64,000 nt of DNA from Candidatus Omnitrophota bacterium. Its GTDB lineage: Bacteria; Hinthialibacterota; Hinthialibacteria; Hinthialibacterales; JAKPRU01. Where the stretch lies: assembly GCA_029570205.1 (NCBI GenBank), contig JAKQSI010000051.1, positions 45,952-109,951 of the forward strand. The letters are read 5' to 3'. Shown here one piece after another: positions 18,055-26,617 of the stretch. The position numbers and the translations under genes were made by a program. Numbering within the stretch: the stretch's first letter is position 1; the number at the start of each line of letters is the position of its first letter. Below the pieces are notes generated by a model, which worked only from the letters and a program-made list of their open reading frames with translations, was not told the DNA's origin and did not search any database.

Positions 18055-19293
18055 ATGGTCAGGCAGGTTTCCCGTCGGTCGGTATTTCAAGGCGCATTGG
18101 GCGCGGCGGCATCGGGGGCGCTGATCGGCTTGGCGAGAAGCAGCGAGGCAGCATCAACCGAGTCTGCTCCCATTCAGCCGAAAGATCCTTTGAAGATCAC
18201 AAAACTGGAGACGTTCTTAATCAAACCCCGCTGGCTTTTCCTGAAAATTCACACAAATGCCGGGATTGTCGGACTGGGCGAACCGATCACCGAGGGTCGC
18301 GCGAAAACCTGCGCGACAGCGGTGGAAGAAATTGCTCCCTACCTGGTCGGGCAGGACCCGCGCCGGGTGGTTCATCACTGGCAGGCGATTTACCGTCATG
18401 CGTTCTACCGGGGCGGGCCGATCCTCACCAGCGCGCTGAGCGGCATCGACCAGGCGCTCTGGGATATCAAGGGCAAGGCATTGGGCGTGCCGGTGTACGA
18501 GTTGTTCGGCGGGCCGACCCGTGATCGCGTTAAAGTTTACACCGGCGCGGGCCGACCGGATGACATCAAGAGATCGATCGCGAACGGCTTCACAGCGTTC
18601 AAAACCGGCGTCGGCAATAAGAATCCCGCCAGGATTGTGGAGACACCCGGATTCGTGCAGCAGTGCGCCGAGAGATTCGCAGCGCTTCGTGAGGCCGCCG
18701 GGCCGGATATCGACATCGGAATCGACTTCCACGGCGCAATCAGCCCGCAGACCGCCAAACTCCTGATTAAAGCGCTGGAACCGTACCAGCCCATGTTTAT
18801 CGAGGAACCGGCGCAATGCCAGAATGTAGATGTCATGGCGGAGATTGCGCGGGGCACATTTCTACCGATTGCCACAGGGGAACGTATTTTCACAAAGTGG
18901 GGATTTCGGGAGATTCTGGAGAAACGCGCCGCCGGCATTCTTCAGCCGGATTTGTGCCATGCAGGTGGCCTGACAGAATGCCGAATCATCGCCGGTATGG
19001 CCGAGGCCTACTACGCGGCGATTGCGCCGCACAATCCGCTCGGACCGATTTCCCTCGCTGCCGGTGTTCATCTTGCGGCTTCCATTCCGAATTTCCTGTG
19101 CCAGGAACAGGTCAACTTGGGGGATGGATATCTCAAGAAGCCTTTCAAGATTGAAAACGGCTACATTCCGATTCCCACAGGACCGGGATTAGGAATAGAG
19201 TTAGACGAAGAGGCTATCGCGGACAAGATCGACCACGATTGGAGGAACCCGGAGACCTATGATGCGTATGATGGGTCGGTAACGGATTGGTAA
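18055..19293 (+). CDS. Tat-tagged enolase-superfamily sugar-acid dehydratase (D-galactonate dehydratase type)
   Basis: The 412-residue product combines a twin-arginine signal (S6-R-R-S-V-F11) with a mandelate-racemase/enolase barrel. Metal ligands D224, E250 and E276 are each 26 residues apart, as in E. coli DgoD. H226 (D-F-H-G) and H326 (APHNPLG) match the two catalytic histidines in spacing. I therefore predict dehydration of D-galactonate or a close aldonate to the 2-keto-3-deoxy acid. DgoD is normally cytoplasmic, so the Tat tag is striking; such tags are common in planctomycete-like relatives. The ATG at 18055 has AGGAG 10 bases upstream. It is divergent from tctCBA, and the DapA-like aldolase 1.2 kb away could use its product. 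Confidence 0.88.
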   Translation: MVRQVSRRSVFQGALGAAASGALIGLARSSEAASTESAPIQPKDPLKITKLETFLIKPRWLFLKIHTNAGIVGLGEPITEGRAKTCATAVEEIAPYLVGQDPRRVVHHWQAIYRHAFYRGGPILTSALSGIDQALWDIKGKALGVPVYELFGGPTRDRVKVYTGAGRPDDIKRSIANGFTAFKTGVGNKNPARIVETPGFVQQCAERFAALREAAGPDIDIGIDFHGAISPQTAKLLIKALEPYQPMFIEEPAQCQNVDVMAEIARGTFLPIATGERIFTKWGFREILEKRAAGILQPDLCHAGGLTECRIIAGMAEAYYAAIAPHNPLGPISLAAGVHLAASIPNFLCQEQVNLGDGYLKKPFKIENGYIPIPTGPGLGIELDEEAIADKIDHDWRNPETYDAYDGSVTDW

Positions 19294-19696
19294 TAATCCT
19301 CACCCTTCAATCCCTTCTTCAAGGACGGAGAAGGAGAGTGGCCTTGGAATGTGGCAGCGCAGCTCCCGCCTTGTTGTTTTCTTCCGGATTCCGGCGAAAG
19401 GCGGAATCCGGCACGTTCTGCCTTTGTCCACCTTTGGAGGACGGGCCAGGGGGGAACTTCGTGAGACAATCCCGGCCCGCAGAACCCCCATTCCAGCCCT
19501 CCCCGTAAACAGGGAGGGAGAAAACCCAGGGGGGACAGATGCGTTACCCTTACGGTTGTGTTTTAGCATGGTGGTGTACGGAGGGATCCAGGGTTCACGG
19601 GCAAGATGCTGGCGCCACCCCATACCCACGGGCGGGATGCCCGTGCCGGTGCGCCAGGCGGGGTGGGGAGCATCAGGAGGAGAACCACTAACCGGA
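19294..19696. other. Repeat-rich interval downstream of the enolase gene
   Basis: No gene is supported here. The interval holds a perfect 10-bp hairpin at 19384-19411 (CCGGATTCCG / CGGAATCCGG), an imperfect CCCTCCCCGTAAACAGGGAGGG palindrome near 19497-19518, and fragments related to the window's dispersed repeats (CGGGCGGGATGCCCGTGCCG near 19629). It leads into the group II intron relic. The patchwork suggests an insertion-prone site. Confidence 0.5.
19384..19411. repeat. Perfect 10-bp inverted repeat (GGATTCCGG hairpin)
   Basis: The arms CCGGATTCCG and CGGAATCCGG flank an 8-base loop. It resembles the GGATTCCGGC...GCCGGAAT repeat at 42709-42728 in this window, a type of dispersed palindrome common in bacterial genomes. 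No T-tract follows, so it is unlikely to be a terminator. Confidence 0.7.
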
Positions 19697-19729
19697 GAGC
19701 CATGTGCGAGAAATGCGCACGCACGGTCC
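19697..19729 (+). ncRNA. Degenerate group II intron domain V (3' intron relic)
   Basis: The sequence folds exactly like group II intron domain V: lower stem GAGCCATG/CACGGTCC, a two-base CG bulge, upper stem TGCG/CGCA, and a GAAA-centred loop. The catalytic AGC triad is kept. Two A-C mismatches in the lower stem look like decay of a GAGCCGTG/CACGGTTC original. The following GAGCGAGGGGCGCTGGATACC resembles the start of domain VI. No reverse transcriptase/maturase gene is present upstream, so this is a 3'-end fragment of a former retroelement, not an active intron. It lies between the enolase gene and the 3' end of nikR. Confidence 0.65.
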
Positions 19730-19789
19730 GGAGCGAGGGGCGCTGGATACCCAACCTGTTCTCCCTTCCCCTATCACCTGTCTCCCCCT

Positions 19790-20209
19790 CTATTTCGGCA
19801 AATCCCCCCCTGTACTCGTAATCACCATGCGGCCATGTTTCACCCCTTTTGTTGCCAGAATCCGGTCGGCCAGGTGCTTGATTTTCGGTCCGGCTCCGCG
19901 AACAACAATGATTTCCAGGCAATTGTCATGGTCCAGATGAATATGCAGTGAGGACAGAACGTGCATGTGGTGATCGTGCTGAAACCGGATGAGCTCCTCC
20001 GACAGTTCGCGGACATGATGATCGTAGATGATGGTCAATGTTCCCACCATTTCTTTCCCCTCAATCTCCTCCTGCTCGACCAGTTCCTTGCGGATAAGGT
20101 CCCGGATTGCCTCGGAGCGGTTGGTATACCCGCGCCTTGTCAGCAGTTCATCGAACTGTTCGATCAGTTCCGGAGAAATCGACACGCCAAACCGCACGGC
20201 CTCACTCAT
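19790..20209 (-). CDS. nikR: Nickel-responsive regulator NikR
   Basis: NikR is a ribbon-helix-helix transcription factor that represses nickel uptake genes when nickel is bound. The 139-residue product has the RHH DNA-binding domain at about residues 3-45 (RFGVSISPELIEQFDELLTR, then YTNRSEAIRDLIRK). An ACT-like metal domain follows. The four square-planar nickel ligands are present with E. coli spacing: H78, H89, H91 and C97 (H-x11-H-x-H...C in HIHLDHDNCLE). AGGAGA sits 9 bases before the ATG. No nickel transporter or nickel enzyme gene is next to it, so its targets lie elsewhere; no NikR-like palindrome was found in its own upstream region. Confidence 0.95.
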   Translation of the reverse strand: MSEAVRFGVSISPELIEQFDELLTRRGYTNRSEAIRDLIRKELVEQEEIEGKEMVGTLTIIYDHHVRELSEELIRFQHDHHMHVLSSLHIHLDHDNCLEIIVVRGAGPKIKHLADRILATKGVKHGRMVITSTGGDLPK

Positions 20210-20244
20210 TTGTGTTTCTCCTAAAAAAGGGCCTGTCTGTATGA

Positions 20245-20466
20245 TTATTCCGGTTGTGGAGACTGTGGGCAGACACTAGAGACAGACATCCAAAGGTAAA
20301 CCGGTTTCCAACCGGCAGGCGGGGCCATTTCTGAGCGGACTGTCCAGTCCCCGTTGCCGTTCTGCATCAAGCCTGGGTTAATGTCTCCAAGACATACTCT
20401 ATCCACCTCATAATAGGCCACCGCGATCCGGGTGTCAACGGGGAAATCTTTACAGAACACAGACAA
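20245..20466 (-). pseudogene. Possible remnant of a secreted-protein gene
   Basis: A 73-codon stretch just after the DapA-like gene on the same strand reads like protein (YYEVDRVCLGDINPGLMQNG, then GWKPVYLWMSV). It begins at a TTG with only the preceding gene's GGAGGG as a ribosome binding site, and has no start methionine of its own. No known domain is recognised. It could be a decayed C-terminal fragment or chance. Confidence 0.22.
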
Positions 20467-20469
20467 TGT

Positions 20470-21408
20470 TCATCCCTCCTGCGCCCCCATAACCCGCTCT
20501 TCCAGACACAAGTAATGATCGATCAGCTCCTCCGCGATTCGTAAATTGTACTTGTCCCATTGAAACGCCGTTCGCCGCATGGCCGGAAACCGAAAGATCC
20601 CTTTTCGATAGAGTAATCGTTTAAAAAAGGCGATTGAGGTATTGATCTCCTGGTTGTCGAATGCGAGGATCGGCAGTAGTTGTCGAAACAGGGTTAACGC
20701 CTTCTCCCGTTCGCCGTGGCGATATAATCGATCGATGGCTACATAAACACGAACCATGGAACTCTCCGGAATCATCGCATCCACGCCCCGGTCCAGCGCT
20801 TCAATCATCTGGGGAACCGCCCATCCGCCGGAGATAAAGAAATCGGGTCCGAATGCCTCACGAACAGCCGTGTATTTCGGCCCCGCCGGAACGGTTTCAA
20901 TTTTCAAGCCGATGAACGCAGGGATTGTCTCTCGAAGAATCCGAATGGTATCGAGATCCATGCCGGGACCGTTCCATACCAGATCCTGAATCAACAGCGG
21001 CCTGTCGATTCCCGATGTCACTTCCTCAAAGAACTTCGGAATAGCCGACGGACTTTCGTACAGCGGGGCCGGTACAGCAACCAGGTACGCCGCCGCGCCC
21101 ACAGAATTAGCCATCTCCGCAAAATAACGGCATTCCTTCGGATCACCGGAGGATGCGCCGACGATAAACGGTACTCGATCCTGTACCGTGCGGGAAACTG
21201 TGGTGACCAGCCGCTCGCGCTCTTCCCTGGAGAGATACTCCACCTCGCTCGCTACAACCGGCGCAAGGAATCCGTCTACCCCGCCTTTTATGGCGTCCTC
21301 TATCAACCGTTCAAGGCTCTCGAAGTCCACTTCGTTCCGGTCGTCGAACGGAGTCTGCAAAACCGAGATAATACCCTTTCGTAATGGTATGGACTGAACC
21401 TTCTGCAT
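20470..21408 (-). CDS. Dihydrodipicolinate-synthase-family aldolase/lyase (DapA/NanA superfamily)
   Basis: The 312-residue product is a class I (Schiff-base) aldolase barrel. The Schiff-base lysine is in AFIGLKIET, as in the family. Two landmarks differ from true DapA: the GTTGE loop is replaced by VASEVEYLS, and the conserved active-site tyrosine (L-Y-N) is replaced by glutamine in PLLIQDLVWNG. It is therefore probably not the lysine-pathway enzyme. The I/V-Q-D form occurs in sugar-acid relatives, so a 2-keto-3-deoxy-acid aldolase or dehydratase is plausible given the galactonate-dehydratase-like gene nearby. It extends about 20 residues past usual length. The gene stands on the minus strand without close partners. 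Confidence 0.85.
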   Translation of the reverse strand: MQKVQSIPLRKGIISVLQTPFDDRNEVDFESLERLIEDAIKGGVDGFLAPVVASEVEYLSREERERLVTTVSRTVQDRVPFIVGASSGDPKECRYFAEMANSVGAAAYLVAVPAPLYESPSAIPKFFEEVTSGIDRPLLIQDLVWNGPGMDLDTIRILRETIPAFIGLKIETVPAGPKYTAVREAFGPDFFISGGWAVPQMIEALDRGVDAMIPESSMVRVYVAIDRLYRHGEREKALTLFRQLLPILAFDNQEINTSIAFFKRLLYRKGIFRFPAMRRTAFQWDKYNLRIAEELIDHYLCLEERVMGAQEG

Positions 21409-21681
21409 GGTTTTTCCCGGGGTGAAGGTTTACCGTTCCATGTCGGTACGGCAGATTTCGACTACATCCGGAACCCTGTAACTGAGCGTCGGTAACCGCG
21501 AATACGACATCGCAGAGACCTTACTGCCGCACGACTTTCTCCGTCTCCCTTCAGGGGGATTCTTCGGGTTGTATCGGCATCCCGGCTGCGGTTTTGGCCA
21601 CTTTAAATTGCTAAAATGATCCGATTACACAACACGACCGTGTATCAAATCCCCCGGAACAAACGCAGATGCGGAAGCTGG

Positions 21682-24657
21682 TCAGGAAACGTTCTCTTCT
21701 TCCGCCGTCTCGTCGGCAATCTCGCCTGGAGCCAGAGCTTCCGCGCTGTACTCGATTTTCGTGTGGCGGCTGACCGACTCGATCCATGCGTTGAACGCTA
21801 TCGACTGGGCATTCTTTTCCAGATATGTTTCCATGCGTGTCAGGTTATCATCCAGCACCACCGGCCCGGCCTCGCGGCGGCCGAGTACCTGAAGAATGAA
21901 ATAGCCGATAACCCTGCCCTGTTCCAGTTCGCCTTCCGGTGTGTAGTCGGTTTCCCGAACTTCAATCACGTTACTCACCTGTCCCGGTTTGAGCGCAAAA
22001 GCCGTCTTACGAATTTCCACGCTCGGGCCGACTCCGGGCACATAGGAACCGGATCGGGTAATGCCGGTCGGGCGAATATATTCTGCGTTGACAGGAGCCT
22101 TTTGGGTTTCGTCTCCCGCCACGAGGGCCTGCAAGTCAATGGCTTGTGTGGCGGAAACAGGTTGCCCGGATGCCATTTTCTCTTTGATGAGATTCAGCGC
22201 CGACTCGGCCTCTCTCTTGGCGATATCGACAGCCTGAACCAGCCGATAATCTTCCTCAACTTGTTCTCGAACCTCCGCCAGCTCCGGTAAATAGGATTCT
22301 TTAATCTCCAGAAGCGAAACGACAAAGCATCGTTCAATCGGTCCTGTCCCCGGCTGATTCATCTGCATCTGCCGGGAGGACTGTTGACGCGACTCGATCA
22401 CATCGGAGACAACTCCGACCTTTTTCAGGCGAAACGCCTGCTCATTTACTTCCGGAACATAGCCGATCGGATCGATGGGATCGCCCTTTTTGAACAGTTT
22501 ACTTTCTTTGATCTCGACCGCCAGTTTTTTCGCACATTCCTGAAGGGATTTTTGGGTATTGAATACCTCATCGGCCAGTTTGGAGGCTTCCTCGTGTGCC
22601 AGCTCGCCGCTCTGGACAGCGATGAAATCGGTTCGGACCCGAGGCTCCACCTCGCTGAGTTCGGGTAGGTGAGCCTCCCTGATATCGGAAAGACGAAGAA
22701 GGTTCGCCCCATCATCACTTCGAACCGGTCCCCCAACATCGCCCACCTTTTCCAGGCGGAAAGCTTCCGCAGCGAAAGCGCCGAAATTGCCCTTGTAATT
22801 TTCCATGGCGCTTGTCGAACGGCTGAAGAAGGCAGTCCGTTTGGGAGTCAGTTGCTTCTCCTTGAGAAGCTGCTCCCAAGTAACTTTTCCGGCCTTTATT
22901 CGTCCCAGATCGGACTGAGCAGCGCTCATCGCCTGTCGATGAGCCGCCTCGCTGCGAACATCCGCTTTCACCTGCTCCGCGGCTTCCTCGAATGTCTTGT
23001 CGCGCGGTGGCTTATCGCCGACCAATTCGATCAGGTAGAAAGTCTTGGAACCGAAGACCGGCTCCGGTCGTTGATGTTCTTTACGGCGGCCCGCTACGTA
23101 ATACACCATCGTCGTGTCGGCAGGATCGATACCGCTAATTTCTTCGCCCGGTCCGAACCAATCGGATGTGTGGATTTCGTATTGGCCTGCCAAATCATCG
23201 AGAGACTTGACCCCATCCGAAAATTTCTGGAAGGCATCACGCGCTTTTTCCTGTCGAATCGCCGATTCCGCCTCTTCGCGGACATCGTCCAGCGTCTCCG
23301 TATGCGCGGCCCGCTTCTCCTCCACTTTGATCAGATGATAGCCATATTGAGTCTTGACCGGCTCGGAGATTTGGCCCGGCTCCAGTGAAAAAGCCGCATC
23401 CGAAAACGGCGCAACCATCGTGTCTCGTTCAAAGAAACCCAAGTCGCCGCCCTTTCCGGCGCTCCCCGGATCTTCGGAATACTTCTTGGCCGCTTCTGCA
23501 AAGTCGAGACCGTCTGTGATCTCTTTTCGAATCTCTTGTATTCGGGTACTTACCGCTGTTTCAAATTCCGGTGTCGCATCGGCGGGGATTTTCAGCAGAA
23601 TGTGCCGCGCACGGACTTCATCCTGGTGAGTGAATCGGGACTTGTTTCTGTCATACCATGTCTGCAGATCCTCCGCCGTTACTTCCTGGCGATTCGCCCA
23701 TTCCTCCTTCGGAACGGAAATGTAACGGATCTGCATTTTCCGTATCGTTCGATACTTGGACTGATTTTTGGTGAAATACTCCTGCACTTCCTGTTCCGTG
23801 GGGGAGACTTGCCCGATGTAGTCTGCGGCAGGGTACAGAACATACTCCGCTCGCCGCGTCTCCTCGACCATGTAGTTCTCCTGGTTGCGGTTGAAAAAGG
23901 TGTTCAGGCGACCTTCGCTTACCTCAACCCGATCTCGAAAATCCGCAGCCCTGTATTCGGCATACTGGATACGACGCTGTTCGGGAACCCGATAGTCCTC
24001 CTTATGTTCCTCAAAAAAGCAGGCTAGTGCATCTTCTTCAACCTGGACTTGATCCGTATACTTCTCCGGTCTGAAAGCCAGCATATCGCCGGTGACCTGC
24101 TCCTGACGTTCCCGGAAATCCTTCTCCGTATCGGCCATGGAGCGGAGCATGGTGGAGGCGATGAACGCGGTGATTTTTGTGCGCAGGATCTCTTCGCGGA
24201 CGGTCTCCTCAAATAATTGCTCGGTCATCCGAGACTGGCTGATAAAATAGCGATATCGCCCGTAATCAAATTGCCCGTTTTCGTTCTGGAATGCGGGAAT
24301 GGCGAAAATATACTGGGCGAGTTCGGAATCGGAAACCCCGAATCCATACCGTGCAGCGGTATTCAGAAGAATCTGACGGCGAATCAGGGTATCGAGCGCC
24401 TCCTGCCGCAAATCGCGCCCTTCCATAACCTGCTCGAATCGGTCCCCATATTGCTTCCGGTACTGCTCTCGGAGACGGTCCTGCATACGGAGCAATTCCG
24501 AGTACGTGATTTCTTTGCCGTCCACTTTGGCCACCCAGCGTTCCTGGGGGGGCCGCTGGATCTGGCCATACCCATACAGCAGAACAAAACTGGGGATGAC
24601 CAGGTACAGGGTCCAGGTCATAATGGTTTTTTGGTGGCTGCGCATCCAGGTCAGCAT
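21682..24657 (-). CDS. PpiD/SurA-like membrane-anchored peptidyl-prolyl isomerase, extra long
   Basis: The 991-residue product has one membrane anchor at about residues 13-33 (IMTWTLYLVIPSFVLLYGYG), so most of it is periplasmic. A SurA-type chaperone N-terminal region follows (about 40-200). A parvulin domain at about 345-450 shows the family hallmarks VRARHILLKIP, YSEDPGSAGKGGDLGFF, PFSDAAFSLEPGQIS and TQYGYHLIKVEE. Two further parts (about 560-700 and 740-940) repeat the pattern AFRLEKVGDVGGPV / AFRLKKVGVVSDVI / AFALKPGQVSNVI, which look like degenerate PpiC-like repeats without the catalytic loop. E. coli PpiD is 623 residues. It should help outer-membrane or secreted proteins fold. glyQS lies 105 bases upstream on the same strand. 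Confidence 0.88.
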   Translation of the reverse strand: MLTWMRSHQKTIMTWTLYLVIPSFVLLYGYGQIQRPPQERWVAKVDGKEITYSELLRMQDRLREQYRKQYGDRFEQVMEGRDLRQEALDTLIRRQILLNTAARYGFGVSDSELAQYIFAIPAFQNENGQFDYGRYRYFISQSRMTEQLFEETVREEILRTKITAFIASTMLRSMADTEKDFRERQEQVTGDMLAFRPEKYTDQVQVEEDALACFFEEHKEDYRVPEQRRIQYAEYRAADFRDRVEVSEGRLNTFFNRNQENYMVEETRRAEYVLYPAADYIGQVSPTEQEVQEYFTKNQSKYRTIRKMQIRYISVPKEEWANRQEVTAEDLQTWYDRNKSRFTHQDEVRARHILLKIPADATPEFETAVSTRIQEIRKEITDGLDFAEAAKKYSEDPGSAGKGGDLGFFERDTMVAPFSDAAFSLEPGQISEPVKTQYGYHLIKVEEKRAAHTETLDDVREEAESAIRQEKARDAFQKFSDGVKSLDDLAGQYEIHTSDWFGPGEEISGIDPADTTMVYYVAGRRKEHQRPEPVFGSKTFYLIELVGDKPPRDKTFEEAAEQVKADVRSEAAHRQAMSAAQSDLGRIKAGKVTWEQLLKEKQLTPKRTAFFSRSTSAMENYKGNFGAFAAEAFRLEKVGDVGGPVRSDDGANLLRLSDIREAHLPELSEVEPRVRTDFIAVQSGELAHEEASKLADEVFNTQKSLQECAKKLAVEIKESKLFKKGDPIDPIGYVPEVNEQAFRLKKVGVVSDVIESRQQSSRQMQMNQPGTGPIERCFVVSLLEIKESYLPELAEVREQVEEDYRLVQAVDIAKREAESALNLIKEKMASGQPVSATQAIDLQALVAGDETQKAPVNAEYIRPTGITRSGSYVPGVGPSVEIRKTAFALKPGQVSNVIEVRETDYTPEGELEQGRVIGYFILQVLGRREAGPVVLDDNLTRMETYLEKNAQSIAFNAWIESVSRHTKIEYSAEALAPGEIADETAEEENVS

Positions 24658-24762
24658 GGTTTACTCTCCTTGACGGCGCTTGGGTTCCGGTGTGACAAAA
24701 ACAACGGGGGCGGTCCCAACCGGGGAATCCTCTCCGCCCGTCGTTTGTCCTGGGCGACCGTC

Positions 24763-26148
24763 TTAACCTCTATCGAAGCTGTGTTCCATTTCGCGAATCT
24801 GATCGGCGACCGCCGTAGCAACGGTCTCCATCGGCACACGAATCTGCTGCATTGTATCGCGGTTGCGGATGGTTACCGCGTGATCCTCCAGGGTATCGAA
24901 ATCGACCGTAATACAAAGTGGTGTACCGACCTCGTCCTGTCGCCGGTACCGCTTGCCGATGGAACCGGTTTCATCATACATGCTGCGGTAATTATGAACA
25001 CGCCGAAGATCGTCTTCCATCTTCCGCGCGATTTCCTCCAGGTCGGGTTTCCGGGACAGCGGAAAGACCGCTACCGTAATCGGAGCCACTCTGGGCCGAA
25101 AGCGCAGCACATCCCGTTTTTCCATCTCTCCCTTGTCGTTGGGAGCCATATCCTGATCGTAGGCATCGCTGATCAGGGCCAAAAATGTCCGGTCCAGCCC
25201 GGCGGATGTTTCCACACAATAGGGAATAAACCGCTCATTCGTGCGGTCATCCCGGTATTCCAGGCTCTTGCCGGAAAATTGGGCGTGGCGGGACAAATCC
25301 CAGTCGCCCCGATTGTGGACTCCCTCGATTTCACCCCAGCCCATGGGGAATTGATACTCGATATCCAGGGCCGCCTTGGCATAATGGGCCAATTTGTCCG
25401 GCGGATGCGGCGCAGTACGCAGCTTGGCCGGATTCAGCCCCAGGGACTTGTGCCAATTCAAACGCACTTCCCGCCATCGCTCATACCACTCCTGCGCCTC
25501 GTCCGGTCGACAGAAAAACTCCATCTCCATCTGTTCGAATTCGCGTTGACGGAACAGAAATGCCTTGGTTGTGATCTCATTCCGAAAGGCTTTTCCGATT
25601 TGGGCGATCCCGAACGGCACGCGCATCCGTGTGGCGGTCAGGATATTGCGAAAATTCGTAAAAAGCGGCTGGCAGGTCTCGGGACGCAGGTAGCAAATAC
25701 TGTCTTCCTCTTCCGTGGGTCCCCAATGAATCTTGAACATCAAATTGAAATTCCGCGCGGGAGTCAGCTCGCCCCCGCATTCGCTGACCCTCTTGCTCGG
25801 ATTCTTGGGACAGTATTCCTCATTGAGATTGTCCGCGCGGAATCGCTGACCGCAGGTCTTGCAGTCCACCATCGGGTCATGAAACGACTCCACATGCCCC
25901 GAGGCCTCCCAGATACGCGGGTTCATGGTCACCGCACAGTCCATTCCCACCACGTTTTCCCGGGAGGTAACCATCTCATCCCACCAGAGACGTTTGATGA
26001 GGTTCTTCAGCTCCACACCCAGCGGACCGTAGTCCCATGATGCGGCAAACCCTCCGTACAATTCACTCGATGGAAAAACAAATCCACGTCGTTTGCAGAG
26101 GGAAACAATATCGTTCAAAGCCCGTTCTACGGATGATACTGTGGCCAT
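24763..26148 (-). CDS. glyQS: Glycyl-tRNA synthetase, single-chain (alpha2) class II
   Basis: The enzyme charges tRNA-Gly. The 461-residue product has an N-terminal catalytic domain beginning IVSLCKRRGFVFPSSELYGG with WDYGPLGVELKNL. Motif 2 is in AQIGKAFRNEIT with FLFRQREFEQMEMEFF (about residue 185), and motif 3 near 320 reads ETSAGLDRTFLALI. The anticodon-binding domain follows (VAPITVAVFPL...). A CKTCG...C pair near 95-125 suggests the zinc-binding insertion found in some members. This is the dimeric type, not the GlyQ/GlyS tetramer of many Gram-negatives. I chose the ATG at 26148 (MATVSSVERAL), preceded by GAGGAATAGGA, over an earlier in-frame start. It precedes the PpiD-like gene in the same direction. 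Confidence 0.95.
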   Translation of the reverse strand: MATVSSVERALNDIVSLCKRRGFVFPSSELYGGFAASWDYGPLGVELKNLIKRLWWDEMVTSRENVVGMDCAVTMNPRIWEASGHVESFHDPMVDCKTCGQRFRADNLNEEYCPKNPSKRVSECGGELTPARNFNLMFKIHWGPTEEEDSICYLRPETCQPLFTNFRNILTATRMRVPFGIAQIGKAFRNEITTKAFLFRQREFEQMEMEFFCRPDEAQEWYERWREVRLNWHKSLGLNPAKLRTAPHPPDKLAHYAKAALDIEYQFPMGWGEIEGVHNRGDWDLSRHAQFSGKSLEYRDDRTNERFIPYCVETSAGLDRTFLALISDAYDQDMAPNDKGEMEKRDVLRFRPRVAPITVAVFPLSRKPDLEEIARKMEDDLRRVHNYRSMYDETGSIGKRYRRQDEVGTPLCITVDFDTLEDHAVTIRNRDTMQQIRVPMETVATAVADQIREMEHSFDRG

Positions 26149-26276
26149 TCCTATTCCTCGATCCAACCGAGAACCAGGCACACGTCGGTCCTCCCTGCTG
26201 GAAAAGTAAGCGAAATTACGATAGTATCTTAGAAACTTTTCAGGGGAAAGACCGGTTACGGATTTGAGAGGGGCCG

Positions 26277-26609
26277 ATGACCGAAGATCGGAAACGTCTG
26301 CGTGAAGAATTGGTCGAACTGCTCGGCGAGGACAAAGTCAGGTTGTTCATTACCCAGGAAATCCTCGCACAGCGGTTTATTCAGAAGCATCCGATTGAAA
26401 TTCGAAAGGCTCTGTTCCGATTCAAGTCTCTGAAAACCCTTGAGGAGCAGCGCGCGATGGTGGAGGGATTCGATGAGCCAATGGCGCGCGCGTTTGTCTG
26501 CTCCCTCTTGTGCGGATCGGCTTCCGCCGCCTTGCTGGATATCGCGGTAGGCGCTCTGGAAGATCGACAGGCAGGCAAGAGAGTCCTGCCGAATCGGTTG
26601 ATCAAATAG
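26277..26609 (+). CDS. Small uncharacterised helical protein
   Basis: The 110-residue product is not a family I recognise. It looks entirely alpha-helical and cytoplasmic, with an acidic/basic N-terminus (MTEDRKRLREELVELLGEDK) and a moderately hydrophobic helix near residues 70-95 (ARAFVCSLLCGSASAALLDI). There is no signal peptide. GAGAGGGG precedes the ATG. The PilZ-domain gene starts 8 bases after its stop, with its own GAGGG overlapping this stop, so the two are almost certainly cotranscribed and perhaps function together. It is divergent from glyQS. Confidence 0.7.
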   Translation: MTEDRKRLREELVELLGEDKVRLFITQEILAQRFIQKHPIEIRKALFRFKSLKTLEEQRAMVEGFDEPMARAFVCSLLCGSASAALLDIAVGALEDRQAGKRVLPNRLIK

Positions 26610-26617
26610 AGGGCATT

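Noticed and set aside
21616..26267. Long plus-strand frames opposite the PpiD-like and glyQS genes
   Set aside because: They are antisense shadows of well-supported minus-strand genes.
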